DNA from: Bacteroidota bacterium | GTDB lineage: Bacteria > Bacteroidota > Bacteroidia > Bacteroidales > CAIWKO01 | NCBI GenBank assembly: GCA_037133915.1 | Contig: JBAXND010000001.1 | Coordinates: 172,895-236,894 of the forward strand | Direction: 5' to 3' | DNA: 64,000 nucleotides | In this document: in pieces, positions 35,775-44,952 of the stretch | How the letters are laid out: each line of letters starts with the position of its first letter | How positions within the stretch are numbered: the stretch's first letter is position 1 | Program-made: the position numbers and the translations under genes | The notes under the pieces: generated by a model | Databases searched by the model: none | Told to the model about the DNA's origin: nothing | What the model saw: the letters and a program-made list of their open reading frames with translations, nothing else

Positions 35775-38081
35775 ATGTTTCAAAAATGGAAATATTTAGC
35801 AGCTTTATTGCTGTTAATGAATGGTTTAACCCTCTCTTTTGCACAGCAACCGTATGATTATGGCTTTAGTCGTGCATTTAACATTTCAGTAGCAGATAGT
35901 CAGGGCAATTATTTTCAAATGCCATGGGTGGGAGGGCTTAACTCTGTCCAGTTTTCAGATATTGACCTTAATGCCGACGGAGTACACGACCTGTTTATTT
36001 TCGATAAATCAGGCGACCGTGTCCTTACATTTATTAATAACGGCACTCCGGGAACTGTTGATTATCAGTATGATTATATATATCAGAAGTGTTTTCCAAA
36101 AATGGAATCTTGGGCACAGCTTAAAGATTATAATTGCGATGGGAAAGAGGATATTTTCACGTATACTTCTGCCGGAATCAAAGTCTTTAAAAACGTTTCT
36201 GGTGTGAAACCTGCATTTCAGCTGGCAACAAATATGATACTTTCCGCTATGGGAATGGGAACATCCAATATTCTGGTTACAAACGACGATTTCCCGGCTA
36301 TTGAAGATATTGATGGTGATGGTGACCTCGATATTCTTGTGTTTTTTGGTCTGGGCAATTTTATTGAGCTGCATAAAAACCTTTCCATGGAACTTTACGG
36401 AACATGCGATTCGCTTGTGTTTGAACGTACAGATCATTGCTGGGGCGATTTTGCCGAAAGCTCCTCATCCAATCACATTTTTCTTAATGTAACCTGCCCG
36501 TGGAAATGCTCGGAATTTGTGAAAGCAACCAGCCGGGATGATAAACAAATCGAACACGTTGGCTCCACAATGCTTGCGCTTGACCTTGACGGAGATACAG
36601 ATAAAGACCTTATTCTGGGCGATGTTGATTTCAATAATCTTACAGCAATTATAAACGGAGGAACACCCGATTCGGCTCACATGGTCGCCGCCGATTCTAC
36701 CTTCCCATCTTACAATATTCCTGTGAGCCTTACCTCGTTTAATGTTGCAACGTATGTTGATATAAATAACGATGCAAAGAAAGATTTGTTGGTATCGCCC
36801 TTTTATTCCAACCTGATCATGCCTGATGGATATGAAAGCGTTTGGTTATACAAAAATACCGGAAGCGCTTCGGCACCGCATTTTGAATTCGAACAAAAAG
36901 ATTTTTTACAACAGCAAATGATTGATGTTGGCAGTGGCGCCTATCCTGTCTTTTTTGATGCAAACGCCGACGGACTCACCGACCTGCTGATTTCTAACTA
37001 TGGATACCTCGACTCCAGCTGGATGGACAATGGTTATCTCAACAGCCGCTTCAGATCAAAGATTTCGTATTATCAGAATACCGGTTCACAATCAGTGCCT
37101 TCATTCAAACTGATTACACGCGATTATGCAAACCTGTCATCACTCAATCTGGTTGCATTGTTTCCCGCCTTTGGTGATATTGACGGCGACCATGATTTAG
37201 ATATGATACTGGGCGATTCGAAAGGGAAGCTCCTCTATTTTGAAAATACCGCCGGTATTGGAAATCCAGCGGTTTTTAGTTTGGCTTCGGCCGATTATCA
37301 GGGCATAGATGTCGGTGATTATGCTGCGCCAAATCTGGTTGACATTGATGGAGATTCCTTGGTCGATTTAGTGATTGGCAAAAGAAACGGATTAATCAGC
37401 TATTATAAAAATACGGGAACGCCCACAAATGCAGTGTTTACAAAAATAACCGATAGCCTTGGAGGAGTAAATGTAACTGATTACAACTATTCCTACACCG
37501 GTTACAGCACACCCTGTTTTTACAGAGATACCAGCGGTTATCTGAAATTATTTGTCGGCTCTGAAAGCGGAAATATATTTTATTATAAAAACATTGAAGC
37601 AAACCTTGGAGGCAAATTCACGGCAATTGATTCCATTCTCGTTTATACCGATGAAGATACCATCACTTCATACATCAAAGATGGTATTCGAAGCAGTGTT
37701 GCTGTGGCTGATTTAAATAATGACGGTTTTCCTGACCTGATAACCGGAAATTTTTCAGGCGGTGTTACGTATTATGCAGGGCGCACCTCTGAGCCATACA
37801 GTTTTGTCGATAACGAACCACCATCGGGTGCAAATATTTTTACGCTCTTTCCAAATCCTGCATCAAACAGGGTGTCTATTGCAATTGAAGATCAATTTCG
37901 AAATTTGAATTTCCGCTTTGTAATCACAAATTTATTAGGACAGACCGTGACTCAGAAATGCGCCTCCGGTAGCGGGAAATTTGATTTTGATACGCACACA
38001 TTTCCTGAAGGAATTTATATCCTTTCAGCTTTTTGCGGGAACAGAATTTTAAATGCGAAAAAATTCGTGATTATCCGTTAG
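35775..38081 (+). CDS. FG-GAP/VCBS repeat protein with T9SS type A sorting domain
   Basis: A 768-residue secreted protein. The ATG at 35775 starts a signal peptide (MFQKWKYLAALLLLMNGLTLSFA). It carries at least nine calcium-binding-like Dx(D/N)xDGxxD loops, for example DLNADGVHDLF, DIDGDGDLDILVF, DANADGLTDLLIS, DIDGDHDLDMILGD and DLNNDGFPDLITG, arranged as FG-GAP beta-propeller blades. The last 80 residues (FTLFPNPASNRVSI, ITNLLGQTVTQ, FPEGIYILSAF) are a T9SS sorting domain. It is probably a calcium-stabilised surface or released protein that binds a polymer or other cells. It is divergent from secDF. Confidence 0.92.
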   Translation: MFQKWKYLAALLLLMNGLTLSFAQQPYDYGFSRAFNISVADSQGNYFQMPWVGGLNSVQFSDIDLNADGVHDLFIFDKSGDRVLTFINNGTPGTVDYQYDYIYQKCFPKMESWAQLKDYNCDGKEDIFTYTSAGIKVFKNVSGVKPAFQLATNMILSAMGMGTSNILVTNDDFPAIEDIDGDGDLDILVFFGLGNFIELHKNLSMELYGTCDSLVFERTDHCWGDFAESSSSNHIFLNVTCPWKCSEFVKATSRDDKQIEHVGSTMLALDLDGDTDKDLILGDVDFNNLTAIINGGTPDSAHMVAADSTFPSYNIPVSLTSFNVATYVDINNDAKKDLLVSPFYSNLIMPDGYESVWLYKNTGSASAPHFEFEQKDFLQQQMIDVGSGAYPVFFDANADGLTDLLISNYGYLDSSWMDNGYLNSRFRSKISYYQNTGSQSVPSFKLITRDYANLSSLNLVALFPAFGDIDGDHDLDMILGDSKGKLLYFENTAGIGNPAVFSLASADYQGIDVGDYAAPNLVDIDGDSLVDLVIGKRNGLISYYKNTGTPTNAVFTKITDSLGGVNVTDYNYSYTGYSTPCFYRDTSGYLKLFVGSESGNIFYYKNIEANLGGKFTAIDSILVYTDEDTITSYIKDGIRSSVAVADLNNDGFPDLITGNFSGGVTYYAGRTSEPYSFVDNEPPSGANIFTLFPNPASNRVSIAIEDQFRNLNFRFVITNLLGQTVTQKCASGSGKFDFDTHTFPEGIYILSAFCGNRILNAKKFVIIR

Positions 38082-38120
38082 AACAAAAGAAAAGTAAATA
38101 ACAAAATGTGAGAATAATGT

Positions 38121-38567
38121 TCATTTTTCATTTCTCACTTCTCTCATCACCAGCCGACTTTTCCTGTAATCCAATATGGCCTGCGATTTCAGTAAGATAT
38201 CTGAACCAAGTGCGCCATCAACGGGAGGCATATTCATAGAATGGTAACCAATATTTACATGACTCATATCCACTACCGCTGTCTCATAATCGGGGCATTC
38301 AAACGAACCGATTTTCAGCAAATCAATTTTTAGCAGTCGTGTTTCCATATGGTTACTTCCCAAACCGGTTGCGGGTCTGCCGTATTCAACAAACTGCGCT
38401 TCTTCTTCTTTCATGAACCGGCTGATACGCTTACTGTCGAGCACCGTGCGCGACGCGCCGGTGTCAACCACGAACACAGCCGGAATACCGTTGATGAGCA
38501 CGTCAACAAAAACATGCAGTCCATCTTCATCAATAGTTACGATACGAAGCGGTACTTTATGCCGCAT
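38121..38567 (-). CDS. Retropepsin-like aspartic protease
   Basis: A 148-residue protein with one retropepsin-type domain: INGIPAVFVVDTGASRT with DTGAS at 35-39, and the later GALGSDILLKSQAILDYRKSRL, which is the ALLG/ILD region of clan AA proteases. It lacks a signal peptide, so it should be cytoplasmic, and must form a dimer to make an active site. The ATG at 38567 is used since it lies 4 bases after the stop of the LOG-family gene; an upstream start at 38615 would overlap that gene. The substrate is unknown. Intact DTG contrasts with the degenerate copy in the PorE-like protein. Confidence 0.87.
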   Translation of the reverse strand: MRHKVPLRIVTIDEDGLHVFVDVLINGIPAVFVVDTGASRTVLDSKRISRFMKEEEAQFVEYGRPATGLGSNHMETRLLKIDLLKIGSFECPDYETAVVDMSHVNIGYHSMNMPPVDGALGSDILLKSQAILDYRKSRLVMREVRNEK

Positions 38568-38571
38568 GTTG

Positions 38572-39303
38572 TCAGAAGTTTGGTTTGATAGCGTATTTCT
38601 TATAGAAATCCTCAATGTGTTTTACAACTTCTTCTGCAGTATCAGCCAAAATAAGAAGGTCGAGGTCAATCGGGTTAATGTGTTTTGCGTTCACCACCTG
38701 TTCTTTGATCCAGGTGAGCAAACCTTCCCAGTATTCACGAACAACAAGAATTATCGGGAAATTAACCATTTTTTGAGTCTGGATAAGGGTGAGGGCTTCA
38801 AAAAGTTCATCAAGGGTGCCGAAACCGCCCGGCATAACAATAAATCCTTGTGAATATTTAATAAACATTACTTTTCTTACAAAAAAGTAATTGAATGTAA
38901 GGAATTTATCAGGGTCGATAAACGCATTCTGATGCTGTTCGAACGGAAGTTCAATATTCAGACCTACCGATTTGCCGCCGCTGAAATGCGCGCCTTTATT
39001 GGCCGCTTCCATAATACCCGGACCGCCGCCGGTGATAACACCAAAACCTGATTTAGTCAGCTTGTATCCTATTTCTTCGGCGAGTTTATAATACGGATGT
39101 GAGGGTGCTGTACGTGCAGAGCCAAATACTGTAACACACGGTCCTATTTTGGCGAGTTTCTCAAAACCTTCAACAAACTCTGCCATTACTTTAAAAATCT
39201 GCCATGCGTCAGAAGTTTTTATCTCGTTCCATGCTTTCTGTTTGAAAGCTTCACGAATGCTTTCTTCTTTGTTTTCAATTTTATCGTCATCGAGGTAGTT
39301 CAT
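38572..39303 (-). CDS. LOG-family (TIGR00730) Rossmann-fold protein
   Basis: A 243-residue protein with the LOG hallmarks: VTVFGSARTAP, GVITGGGPGIMEAANKGAH and MPGGFGTLDELFEALTL, the last being the PGGxGTxxE nucleotide-binding and catalytic motif. Related proteins cleave nucleoside 5'-monophosphates (cytokinin-activating phosphoribohydrolases) or are lysine-decarboxylase-like in name only. An extra 35-residue N-terminal helix distinguishes the larger bacterial type. It is in an operon with the aspartic protease gene (4 bases apart). Its cellular substrate here is not known. Confidence 0.9.
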   Translation of the reverse strand: MNYLDDDKIENKEESIREAFKQKAWNEIKTSDAWQIFKVMAEFVEGFEKLAKIGPCVTVFGSARTAPSHPYYKLAEEIGYKLTKSGFGVITGGGPGIMEAANKGAHFSGGKSVGLNIELPFEQHQNAFIDPDKFLTFNYFFVRKVMFIKYSQGFIVMPGGFGTLDELFEALTLIQTQKMVNFPIILVVREYWEGLLTWIKEQVVNAKHINPIDLDLLILADTAEEVVKHIEDFYKKYAIKPNF

Positions 39304-39350
39304 AGAGCTTTTGATTTTTTAATTTTTGAAAAAGACCACGAAAATAACTA

Positions 39351-42236
39351 TTAATTCTGTAACAATGTTTCTTTGAGATATTTTGAGGTGTAGCTTTCTG
39401 TATTCATGGCAACATCTTCGGGTGTTCCTTCACAAACGAGTCTGCCACCACGTTCGCCGCCTTCCGGACCAAGGTCGATGATGTAATCAGCCACTTTAAT
39501 AACATCCAGATTGTGTTCAATAACAATCACGCTGTTTCCTTTATCCACCAGTTTATTCAGCACATTCAACAACACTCTGATATCCTCAAAATGAAGTCCC
39601 GTTGTTGGTTCATCCAGAATATACAACGTTTTGCCGGTGTCTTTTTTCGATAATTCTGTTGCCAGTTTCACGCGCTGCGCTTCACCGCCCGACAATGTTG
39701 TTGACTGCTGTCCTAACTTGATATAGCCAAGACCCACATCTTTCAGAGTTTTTATTTTTTGAGTTATCGCGGGGATGGTGTCAAAAAAGTCAACCGCCTG
39801 ATCAATGTTCATATTCAAAATATCATTGATTGATTTCCCTTTGTATTTTATCTCTAAGGTTTCGCGGTTATAACGTTTACCGTTGCAGGTTTCGCAGGGA
39901 ACGTAAACATCGGGCAGAAAATTCATTTCTATCAGTCGTAATCCGGCGCCACCGCAGGTTTCGCATCTTCCGCCTTTGACGTTAAACGAAAAGCGGCCGG
40001 GTTTGTATCCGCGGATTTTTGATTCGGGCAGCATTACCATTAATTTCCGGATTTCATCCATCACACCGGTATAGGTAGCCGGGTTAGAGCGGGGCGTGCG
40101 GCCAATGGGCGACTGGTTTATTTCAATAACTTTATCAATGTATTTGAGTCCTTCAATTTCTTTGTATGCAAGCGCTTTTGCTTCTGAACGGTAGAAATGA
40201 CGGCTCAGCATCGGATAAAGTGTCTGATTTATCAGCGATGATTTTCCGCTTCCCGAAACGCCTGTAATGCAGACCATTTTTCCAAGAGGAATAGAAACAT
40301 CGATGTTTTTAAGGTTATGCCCGCCGGCGCCTATAATACGAAGATATTTTCCGCTGCCGGCACGACGGTGTTCCGGAATCTGAATTTTCTTTTTCCCGTT
40401 AAGGTATAATGACGTAATGGTGCATTCTTTCAGAATTTCATCGGGGGTTCCGCTTGCCATGATACGTCCGCCGTTTATGCCGCCACCGGGGCCAACATCC
40501 ACAATATAGTCTGCATTCAAAATCATTTCGCGATCGTGTTCTACCACAATTACAGTGTTACCGATGTCGCGTAATTCTTTCAATGATTTAATCAGCCTTT
40601 GATTGTCGCGCTGATGCAATCCAATACTGGGTTCATCAAGAATATACATCACATTTACCAGCTGCGAACTAATCTGGGTTGCCAGCCTGATACGCTGTGC
40701 TTCGCCTCCCGATAAGCTTCCTGCCGGTCGGTTCAGCACCAGATAATCAAGGCCCACATCGAGTAAAAACCGAATGCGTATCTGAATTTCGCGAATAATC
40801 TCGTGCGAAATTTTCTTTTTGCGTTCATCAAATTCCAGATACGCTTTTTCGAACCATTCCTGCAAACGGTAGAGGTCTGTATTGGCCAGTTCGGCAATGG
40901 AGTGTCCGTCTATCCTGAAAAATAATGATTCTTTTTTTAAGCGTGTGCCCTTGCATTCGGGGCAGGCAACCCGGTTCATAAAACTCCCGGCCCAGCGTTT
41001 CACGCCGGTTGTAGGTGCTTCGTTATTTTGATTTTCAATAAAATTTACAATGCCCTCGAAGCTCAATCCATACCCTGATGTAATTCCGACATACTCATTT
41101 TTTACGTTGAGAACTTCGTCGGAGCCATACAGCACGGCGTTTACAGCTTCTTCTGAAAACGTGCCGATAGGAGTGTTCAGGTCGAATCCATATTTTTTAC
41201 CGATAGCTTCCATCTGGTGAAATATCCAACTGCTTTTATAAGGACCGATTGGAGCAAGCCCGCCTTCGCGAATGGATTTTTCGGGATTCGGAATTATTTT
41301 TTTGATATCCACTTCTGATATCTGGCCCAGGCCGCTGCAATGCGGACAGGCGCCATAGGGTGAATTGAACGAAAACGTGTTGGGTTCGGGCTCATCATAG
41401 GCAATGCCCGAAGTTGGGCACATCAGCAACCTGCTGAAATGCCTGACTTCATTGGTTTTATCATCCATCACCATCAGTGAGCTGCGTCCGTTCTTCAGTG
41501 CCGTTTGCACTGATTGTGTGAGCCGTTGACGCGAGTCGGCATTGATGGTAATGCGGTCTATCACTACTTCTATGTCATGAATTTTATAACGGTCAACCTG
41601 AAGCCCGTATATCAGGTCGCGGATAAAGCCGTCAATTCTGACTTTCAGAAAACCCTGTTTACGTATCTGCTCAAACAGCTCGCGATAATGCCCTTTTCGA
41701 CCCTTTACTTTTGGTGCTAAAATTACGATAGCGCCGCCATGGTATTTTTCCATGATGAGGTCAATGATGGCATTTTCAGTATAGCGAACCATTTTTTCGC
41801 CTGTTTCATAGGAGTAGGCATCGGCAACCCGTGCATACAATAGCCGCATGAAATCATAGATTTCGGTAATTGTACCTACGGTACTGCGTGGGTTCTTGTT
41901 GGTCGATTTTTGCTCAATGGAAATAACCGGACTCAGACCGGTGATGCGCTCCACATCAGGCCGTTCAAGGTTTCCTATGAATTGCCGTGCGTAATTCGAA
42001 AATGTTTCAAGGTAGCGACGCTGCCCTTCGGCATAAATGGTGTCAAATGCGAGTGATGATTTTCCGCTGCCACTCATACCGGTTATTACAACCAGTTTAT
42101 TTCGCGGCATTACCACATCAACGTGCTGGAGATTGTGAACGGATGCTCCATAAACGCAGAGGTTTTCATCGGCAGTAATGGCGACCGGTATTTCTATTAT
42201 TTCCTCGGCAGGTTCTTTGGTTTTAGCAGGTTTCAT
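39351..42236 (-). CDS. uvrA: Excinuclease ABC subunit A
   Basis: A 961-residue UvrA, the damage-recognition ATPase of nucleotide excision repair. It has two ABC modules: Walker [18 protein letters not shown] and [16 protein letters not shown], and signatures [13 protein letters not shown] and [13 protein letters not shown]. The second zinc finger is complete (CETCGGAG and CETCNGKRY). The first reads CPTSG ... CPHCSG, so its second cysteine is Ser, a change seen in other Bacteroidota UvrA proteins as far as I recall. The length is normal. It lies 30 bases downstream of the lytic transglycosylase gene and could be co-transcribed, or have its own promoter. Confidence 0.97.
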   Translation of the reverse strand: MKPAKTKEPAEEIIEIPVAITADENLCVYGASVHNLQHVDVVMPRNKLVVITGMSGSGKSSLAFDTIYAEGQRRYLETFSNYARQFIGNLERPDVERITGLSPVISIEQKSTNKNPRSTVGTITEIYDFMRLLYARVADAYSYETGEKMVRYTENAIIDLIMEKYHGGAIVILAPKVKGRKGHYRELFEQIRKQGFLKVRIDGFIRDLIYGLQVDRYKIHDIEVVIDRITINADSRQRLTQSVQTALKNGRSSLMVMDDKTNEVRHFSRLLMCPTSGIAYDEPEPNTFSFNSPYGACPHCSGLGQISEVDIKKIIPNPEKSIREGGLAPIGPYKSSWIFHQMEAIGKKYGFDLNTPIGTFSEEAVNAVLYGSDEVLNVKNEYVGITSGYGLSFEGIVNFIENQNNEAPTTGVKRWAGSFMNRVACPECKGTRLKKESLFFRIDGHSIAELANTDLYRLQEWFEKAYLEFDERKKKISHEIIREIQIRIRFLLDVGLDYLVLNRPAGSLSGGEAQRIRLATQISSQLVNVMYILDEPSIGLHQRDNQRLIKSLKELRDIGNTVIVVEHDREMILNADYIVDVGPGGGINGGRIMASGTPDEILKECTITSLYLNGKKKIQIPEHRRAGSGKYLRIIGAGGHNLKNIDVSIPLGKMVCITGVSGSGKSSLINQTLYPMLSRHFYRSEAKALAYKEIEGLKYIDKVIEINQSPIGRTPRSNPATYTGVMDEIRKLMVMLPESKIRGYKPGRFSFNVKGGRCETCGGAGLRLIEMNFLPDVYVPCETCNGKRYNRETLEIKYKGKSINDILNMNIDQAVDFFDTIPAITQKIKTLKDVGLGYIKLGQQSTTLSGGEAQRVKLATELSKKDTGKTLYILDEPTTGLHFEDIRVLLNVLNKLVDKGNSVIVIEHNLDVIKVADYIIDLGPEGGERGGRLVCEGTPEDVAMNTESYTSKYLKETLLQN

Positions 42237-42266
42237 TCGTCAGCACTAGTGATTCGCGTGTGTGGA

Positions 42267-43277
42267 TTATCGTATCTGGTCTATTTTAAGTGTGTCGTTA
42301 AATAAGGTGTTATCGCAGGAATTTTCTTTTGTGAGCTGTTCCCACGACGTATACCCTTCTTTAGGAAATTTAACGTCGTATTTTTTCCGATTTTTATTAA
42401 TAAGAGAATTTTTTAATATCCATGGATTCATTTCTTTAAGTACGCGGTAATTCGAATTATTTTTAATTGCAAATGCAGCCCAGTTCTCTACAGTCGAATC
42501 AACTGTAACGATGTTTGCAGGAATTTGAGGATAGAAATCGCATTTGCGCAAGTAAAATCCGTATTTAACGGGATTTTGAAAAATTGCTTTTACGGCCAGT
42601 ATCCGGTACACATAACGGATGGTTTCTTTATTAAGGTAAAGGTCATAATACGTGGTAGCCTGCTGTGCAGCCATTGCATCATCAACTGCTTTCATGCCCA
42701 TATTATAGGAGGCCGCTGCGAGTGTCCAGTTCTTATATTTTCCGTAAGCAGTTTTTAAATATTTGCATGCGGCAGCAGTGGATTTTTCGACCGAATAACG
42801 TTCATCAACTTCGGCGTTGACCTCCAATCCATAACTTTCGGCTGTAGACTTCATCAGCTGCCAGAAACCCGAGGCGCCTGCCGGTGAAGCGGTATTTTCA
42901 AATCCACTTTCGATAAGGGCAATGTATTTAGCGTCGTCCGGAATCCCATTGGTTTTAAGTATAGGTTCAATCACCGGAAACCACCTGAAAGCACGCTTAA
43001 ACATGAGTAAGGTGTTAGAATGCCAATAAGTGTTTACCAGCAATTCGCGGTCGAGACTTTCGCGCACATAAAACTTATCGACCGGAACTTTTTCGCCTGA
43101 AAAATCTAATGACCGGGGTATTTCAACCGTAAAAATCTTATAGAAGCGGGAAGTGGCATCGCGGTATTCCTGATTGGGATCAGTATCGTTTTTTGTTCTG
43201 TTCGCGGTACATAGCACGAGAATCGAAGCTGCAACAACCAGTATCATTCCCGTAAGGAAGAGCGTTGTTTTTTTCAT
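42267..43277 (-). CDS. Membrane-anchored lytic transglycosylase (SLT domain)
   Basis: A 336-residue peptidoglycan-cleaving enzyme. The ATG at 43277 gives an N-terminal membrane/signal segment (FLTGMILVVAASILVLC, possibly a lipoprotein with Cys23). The SLT goose-lysozyme-like domain spans about 95-260: KYIALIESGFENTASPAGA with catalytic Glu123, GFWQLMKSTAESYGL and AAASYNMG, as in MltD-type enzymes. No LysM repeats are seen; the C-terminal 80 residues are unassigned. It starts 14 bases after the WecA-type transferase gene, which fits a role in cell wall turnover. Confidence 0.88.
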   Translation of the reverse strand: MKKTTLFLTGMILVVAASILVLCTANRTKNDTDPNQEYRDATSRFYKIFTVEIPRSLDFSGEKVPVDKFYVRESLDRELLVNTYWHSNTLLMFKRAFRWFPVIEPILKTNGIPDDAKYIALIESGFENTASPAGASGFWQLMKSTAESYGLEVNAEVDERYSVEKSTAAACKYLKTAYGKYKNWTLAAASYNMGMKAVDDAMAAQQATTYYDLYLNKETIRYVYRILAVKAIFQNPVKYGFYLRKCDFYPQIPANIVTVDSTVENWAAFAIKNNSNYRVLKEMNPWILKNSLINKNRKKYDVKFPKEGYTSWEQLTKENSCDNTLFNDTLKIDQIR

Positions 43278-43291
43278 AGAAGCAATAGCGA

Positions 43292-44362
43292 TTAATGCTG
43301 ATTTTTGGAAGCAATGGTAAAGAGCGTAATAAAAAGTGCAATGAAGTACAATCCAAAGAGCAGGGAATACCAGTGATTCCAACCGGGAATCATCAGAATT
43401 ACTGTCGTAAGTACCAAATTGATAAGAGAAATGCCTGCAAATACTAAAGCTACTTGTCGGTCGGATAGTCCGAGGTAAGATAGATGATGTGTGGTATGGT
43501 CTTTTCCACCGACAAATGGCGAGGAACCTCTGCGTATCCGTTTAATCGAAACTGTAATTGTATCGATGATTGGAAGTGATAAGAGAATGATTGCCGCCAT
43601 TGCTTGCCGCGAATGAAAAGTGAGGTGGCTTGCTTCCTGGAAGTTCCAAAGGTAAATGATACTTGCAGCGCCGATAATCAAACCCAGAAACTGACTTCCG
43701 GTGTCGCCCATGTACATCTTGGCCGGATTCCAGTTAAAGAAAAGGAACCCTATCATGGATGCTATCATTCCAACTAACAGTATGTTCGCCGGAGTATTCA
43801 GTTGCGGAAAAATAAAGGCATTAATAAGGATTGCCAGAAAAATGAACATCGACACAATGGATGTAATTCCGTCCATGTTATCGAGCATATTCACCGAGTT
43901 CATTAAGCCAATCACCCATATCATGGTTAGCACATAATCAGCAGGCCAGAAATTAAAAAGATGTATGCTTGTTCCGGTGGCGATAAGAATAACACCGCAG
44001 GTTATTTGTGCAAATAGTTTAATAGGGACTTTGGTATTATAGGCATCATCAAAAAGCCCCATAAGAAAGGCAAGGCTTGCAGCGGCAATAATTCCTAACG
44101 AGCGAATGTTCAGGAAAAAATTATTCTGTTTAAAAAAGAATGAAAGGGCAAGAATGGAAATCAGAAATAAAATGTAGAAAGAGATGCCGCCTACGGCAGG
44201 TTTGGTTTGAGAGCTCCATCGTACCAGATTTTCATTATTGCTTCTGGTTCCAAGATTCCGTGAGAACTTTAGCAATAAACCATTAATCATGATGGAAAAA
44301 AGTAAGCTCCCAACAAAGAATGAAAAATAGGCGATTAGCTGATATAGCGAAGAATTGTACAC
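43292..44362 (-). CDS. MraY/WecA-family undecaprenyl-phosphate sugar-1-phosphate transferase
   Basis: A 356-residue polytopic enzyme with about ten membrane segments. It has the family's Asp-rich loop (LMGLFDDAYN) and LNMLDNMDGI, plus GDTGSQFLGL and a late HTTHHLS (HIS-rich loop). It loads a sugar-phosphate onto the C55 lipid carrier, the first step in polysaccharide repeat-unit assembly; the WecA subgroup uses UDP-GlcNAc/GalNAc. There is no ATG before the first membrane segment. The GTG at 44362 is chosen as start because the promoter (44387-44417) would put the TTG at 44389 upstream of the transcript. The promoter overlaps the end of rfbC. Confidence 0.88.
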   Translation of the reverse strand: MYNSSLYQLIAYFSFFVGSLLFSIMINGLLLKFSRNLGTRSNNENLVRWSSQTKPAVGGISFYILFLISILALSFFFKQNNFFLNIRSLGIIAAASLAFLMGLFDDAYNTKVPIKLFAQITCGVILIATGTSIHLFNFWPADYVLTMIWVIGLMNSVNMLDNMDGITSIVSMFIFLAILINAFIFPQLNTPANILLVGMIASMIGFLFFNWNPAKMYMGDTGSQFLGLIIGAASIIYLWNFQEASHLTFHSRQAMAAIILLSLPIIDTITVSIKRIRRGSSPFVGGKDHTTHHLSYLGLSDRQVALVFAGISLINLVLTTVILMIPGWNHWYSLLFGLYFIALFITLFTIASKNQH

Positions 44363-44386
44363 AGTTGCAAATTTTATTTCGGGCGG

Positions 44387-44417
44387 CAAATATAAGCAAA
44401 ATGCTGCACTCAGGCAA
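44387..44417 (-). promoter_or_regulatory. Bacteroidota promoter of the WecA-type transferase gene, within the end of rfbC
   Basis: On the minus strand TTG (44415-44417) and TATATTTG (44387-44394) are 20 bases apart. Its upstream element sits in the last codons of rfbC. It predicts a leader of about 20 bases before a GTG start at 44362. Confidence 0.65.
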
Positions 44418-44952
44418 GTTCAAGGTACTTTTTTAGGCTTGAGGCGTTTAAATCCCTGTCAGAAAGCACAGGATTTGTTATTCCCCAGTGGATGCCAATA
44501 TCGGGGTCATTCCACATTATAATACCTTCAGCTGCTTTATTATACGCGCTGGTACATTTATATGAAAAAACTGTATTATTTTCAAGAGTAAGGAAACCGT
44601 GGGCAAATCCGGGCGGAAGCCAGAGCATGTGGTTATTATCGGCAGTTAGTTCTGCGCCTACCCATGCACCAAAAGTGGGAGAGTTTTTACGAATATCTAC
44701 GGCTACATCAAACACCGCGCCTCTGATAACCCGTACTAGTTTTCCCTGAGCATATGGGGGATTTTGGAAATGCAGACCCCGAAGAACATCTTTCTGTGAG
44801 CAGGACTGATTGTCCTGTATAAATTCAAAATCAATGCCGATGCCCGTAAATTTATCCTTATTATAGGATTCGAAAAAATATCCCCGGCTATCACGAAATA
44901 CATCAGGTTCCAGAATGAATACTTCAGGAATTTTGGTCGGAATTTTTTTCAT
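44410..44952 (-). CDS. rfbC: dTDP-4-dehydrorhamnose 3,5-epimerase
   Basis: A 180-residue cupin epimerase of the dTDP-L-rhamnose pathway. RDSRGYFFES at 20-29, LRGLHFQ with catalytic His61, WLPPGFAHGF at 111-120 and the catalytic Tyr131 in FSYKCTSAYN are all present, and the size is typical. The ATG overlaps the stop of the Wzc gene by 4 bases (ATGA), so translation is coupled. rfbA, rfbB and rfbD are not in the window, so the rest of the rhamnose pathway must lie elsewhere. Confidence 0.95.
   Translation of the reverse strand: MKKIPTKIPEVFILEPDVFRDSRGYFFESYNKDKFTGIGIDFEFIQDNQSCSQKDVLRGLHFQNPPYAQGKLVRVIRGAVFDVAVDIRKNSPTFGAWVGAELTADNNHMLWLPPGFAHGFLTLENNTVFSYKCTSAYNKAAEGIIMWNDPDIGIHWGITNPVLSDRDLNASSLKKYLELA

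Noticed and set aside
38108..38138. Inverted repeat GTGAGAA / TTCTCAC between convergent genes, considered as a terminator
   Set aside because: The right arm lies in the coding end of the aspartic protease gene, the stem is AT-rich and there is no T run.
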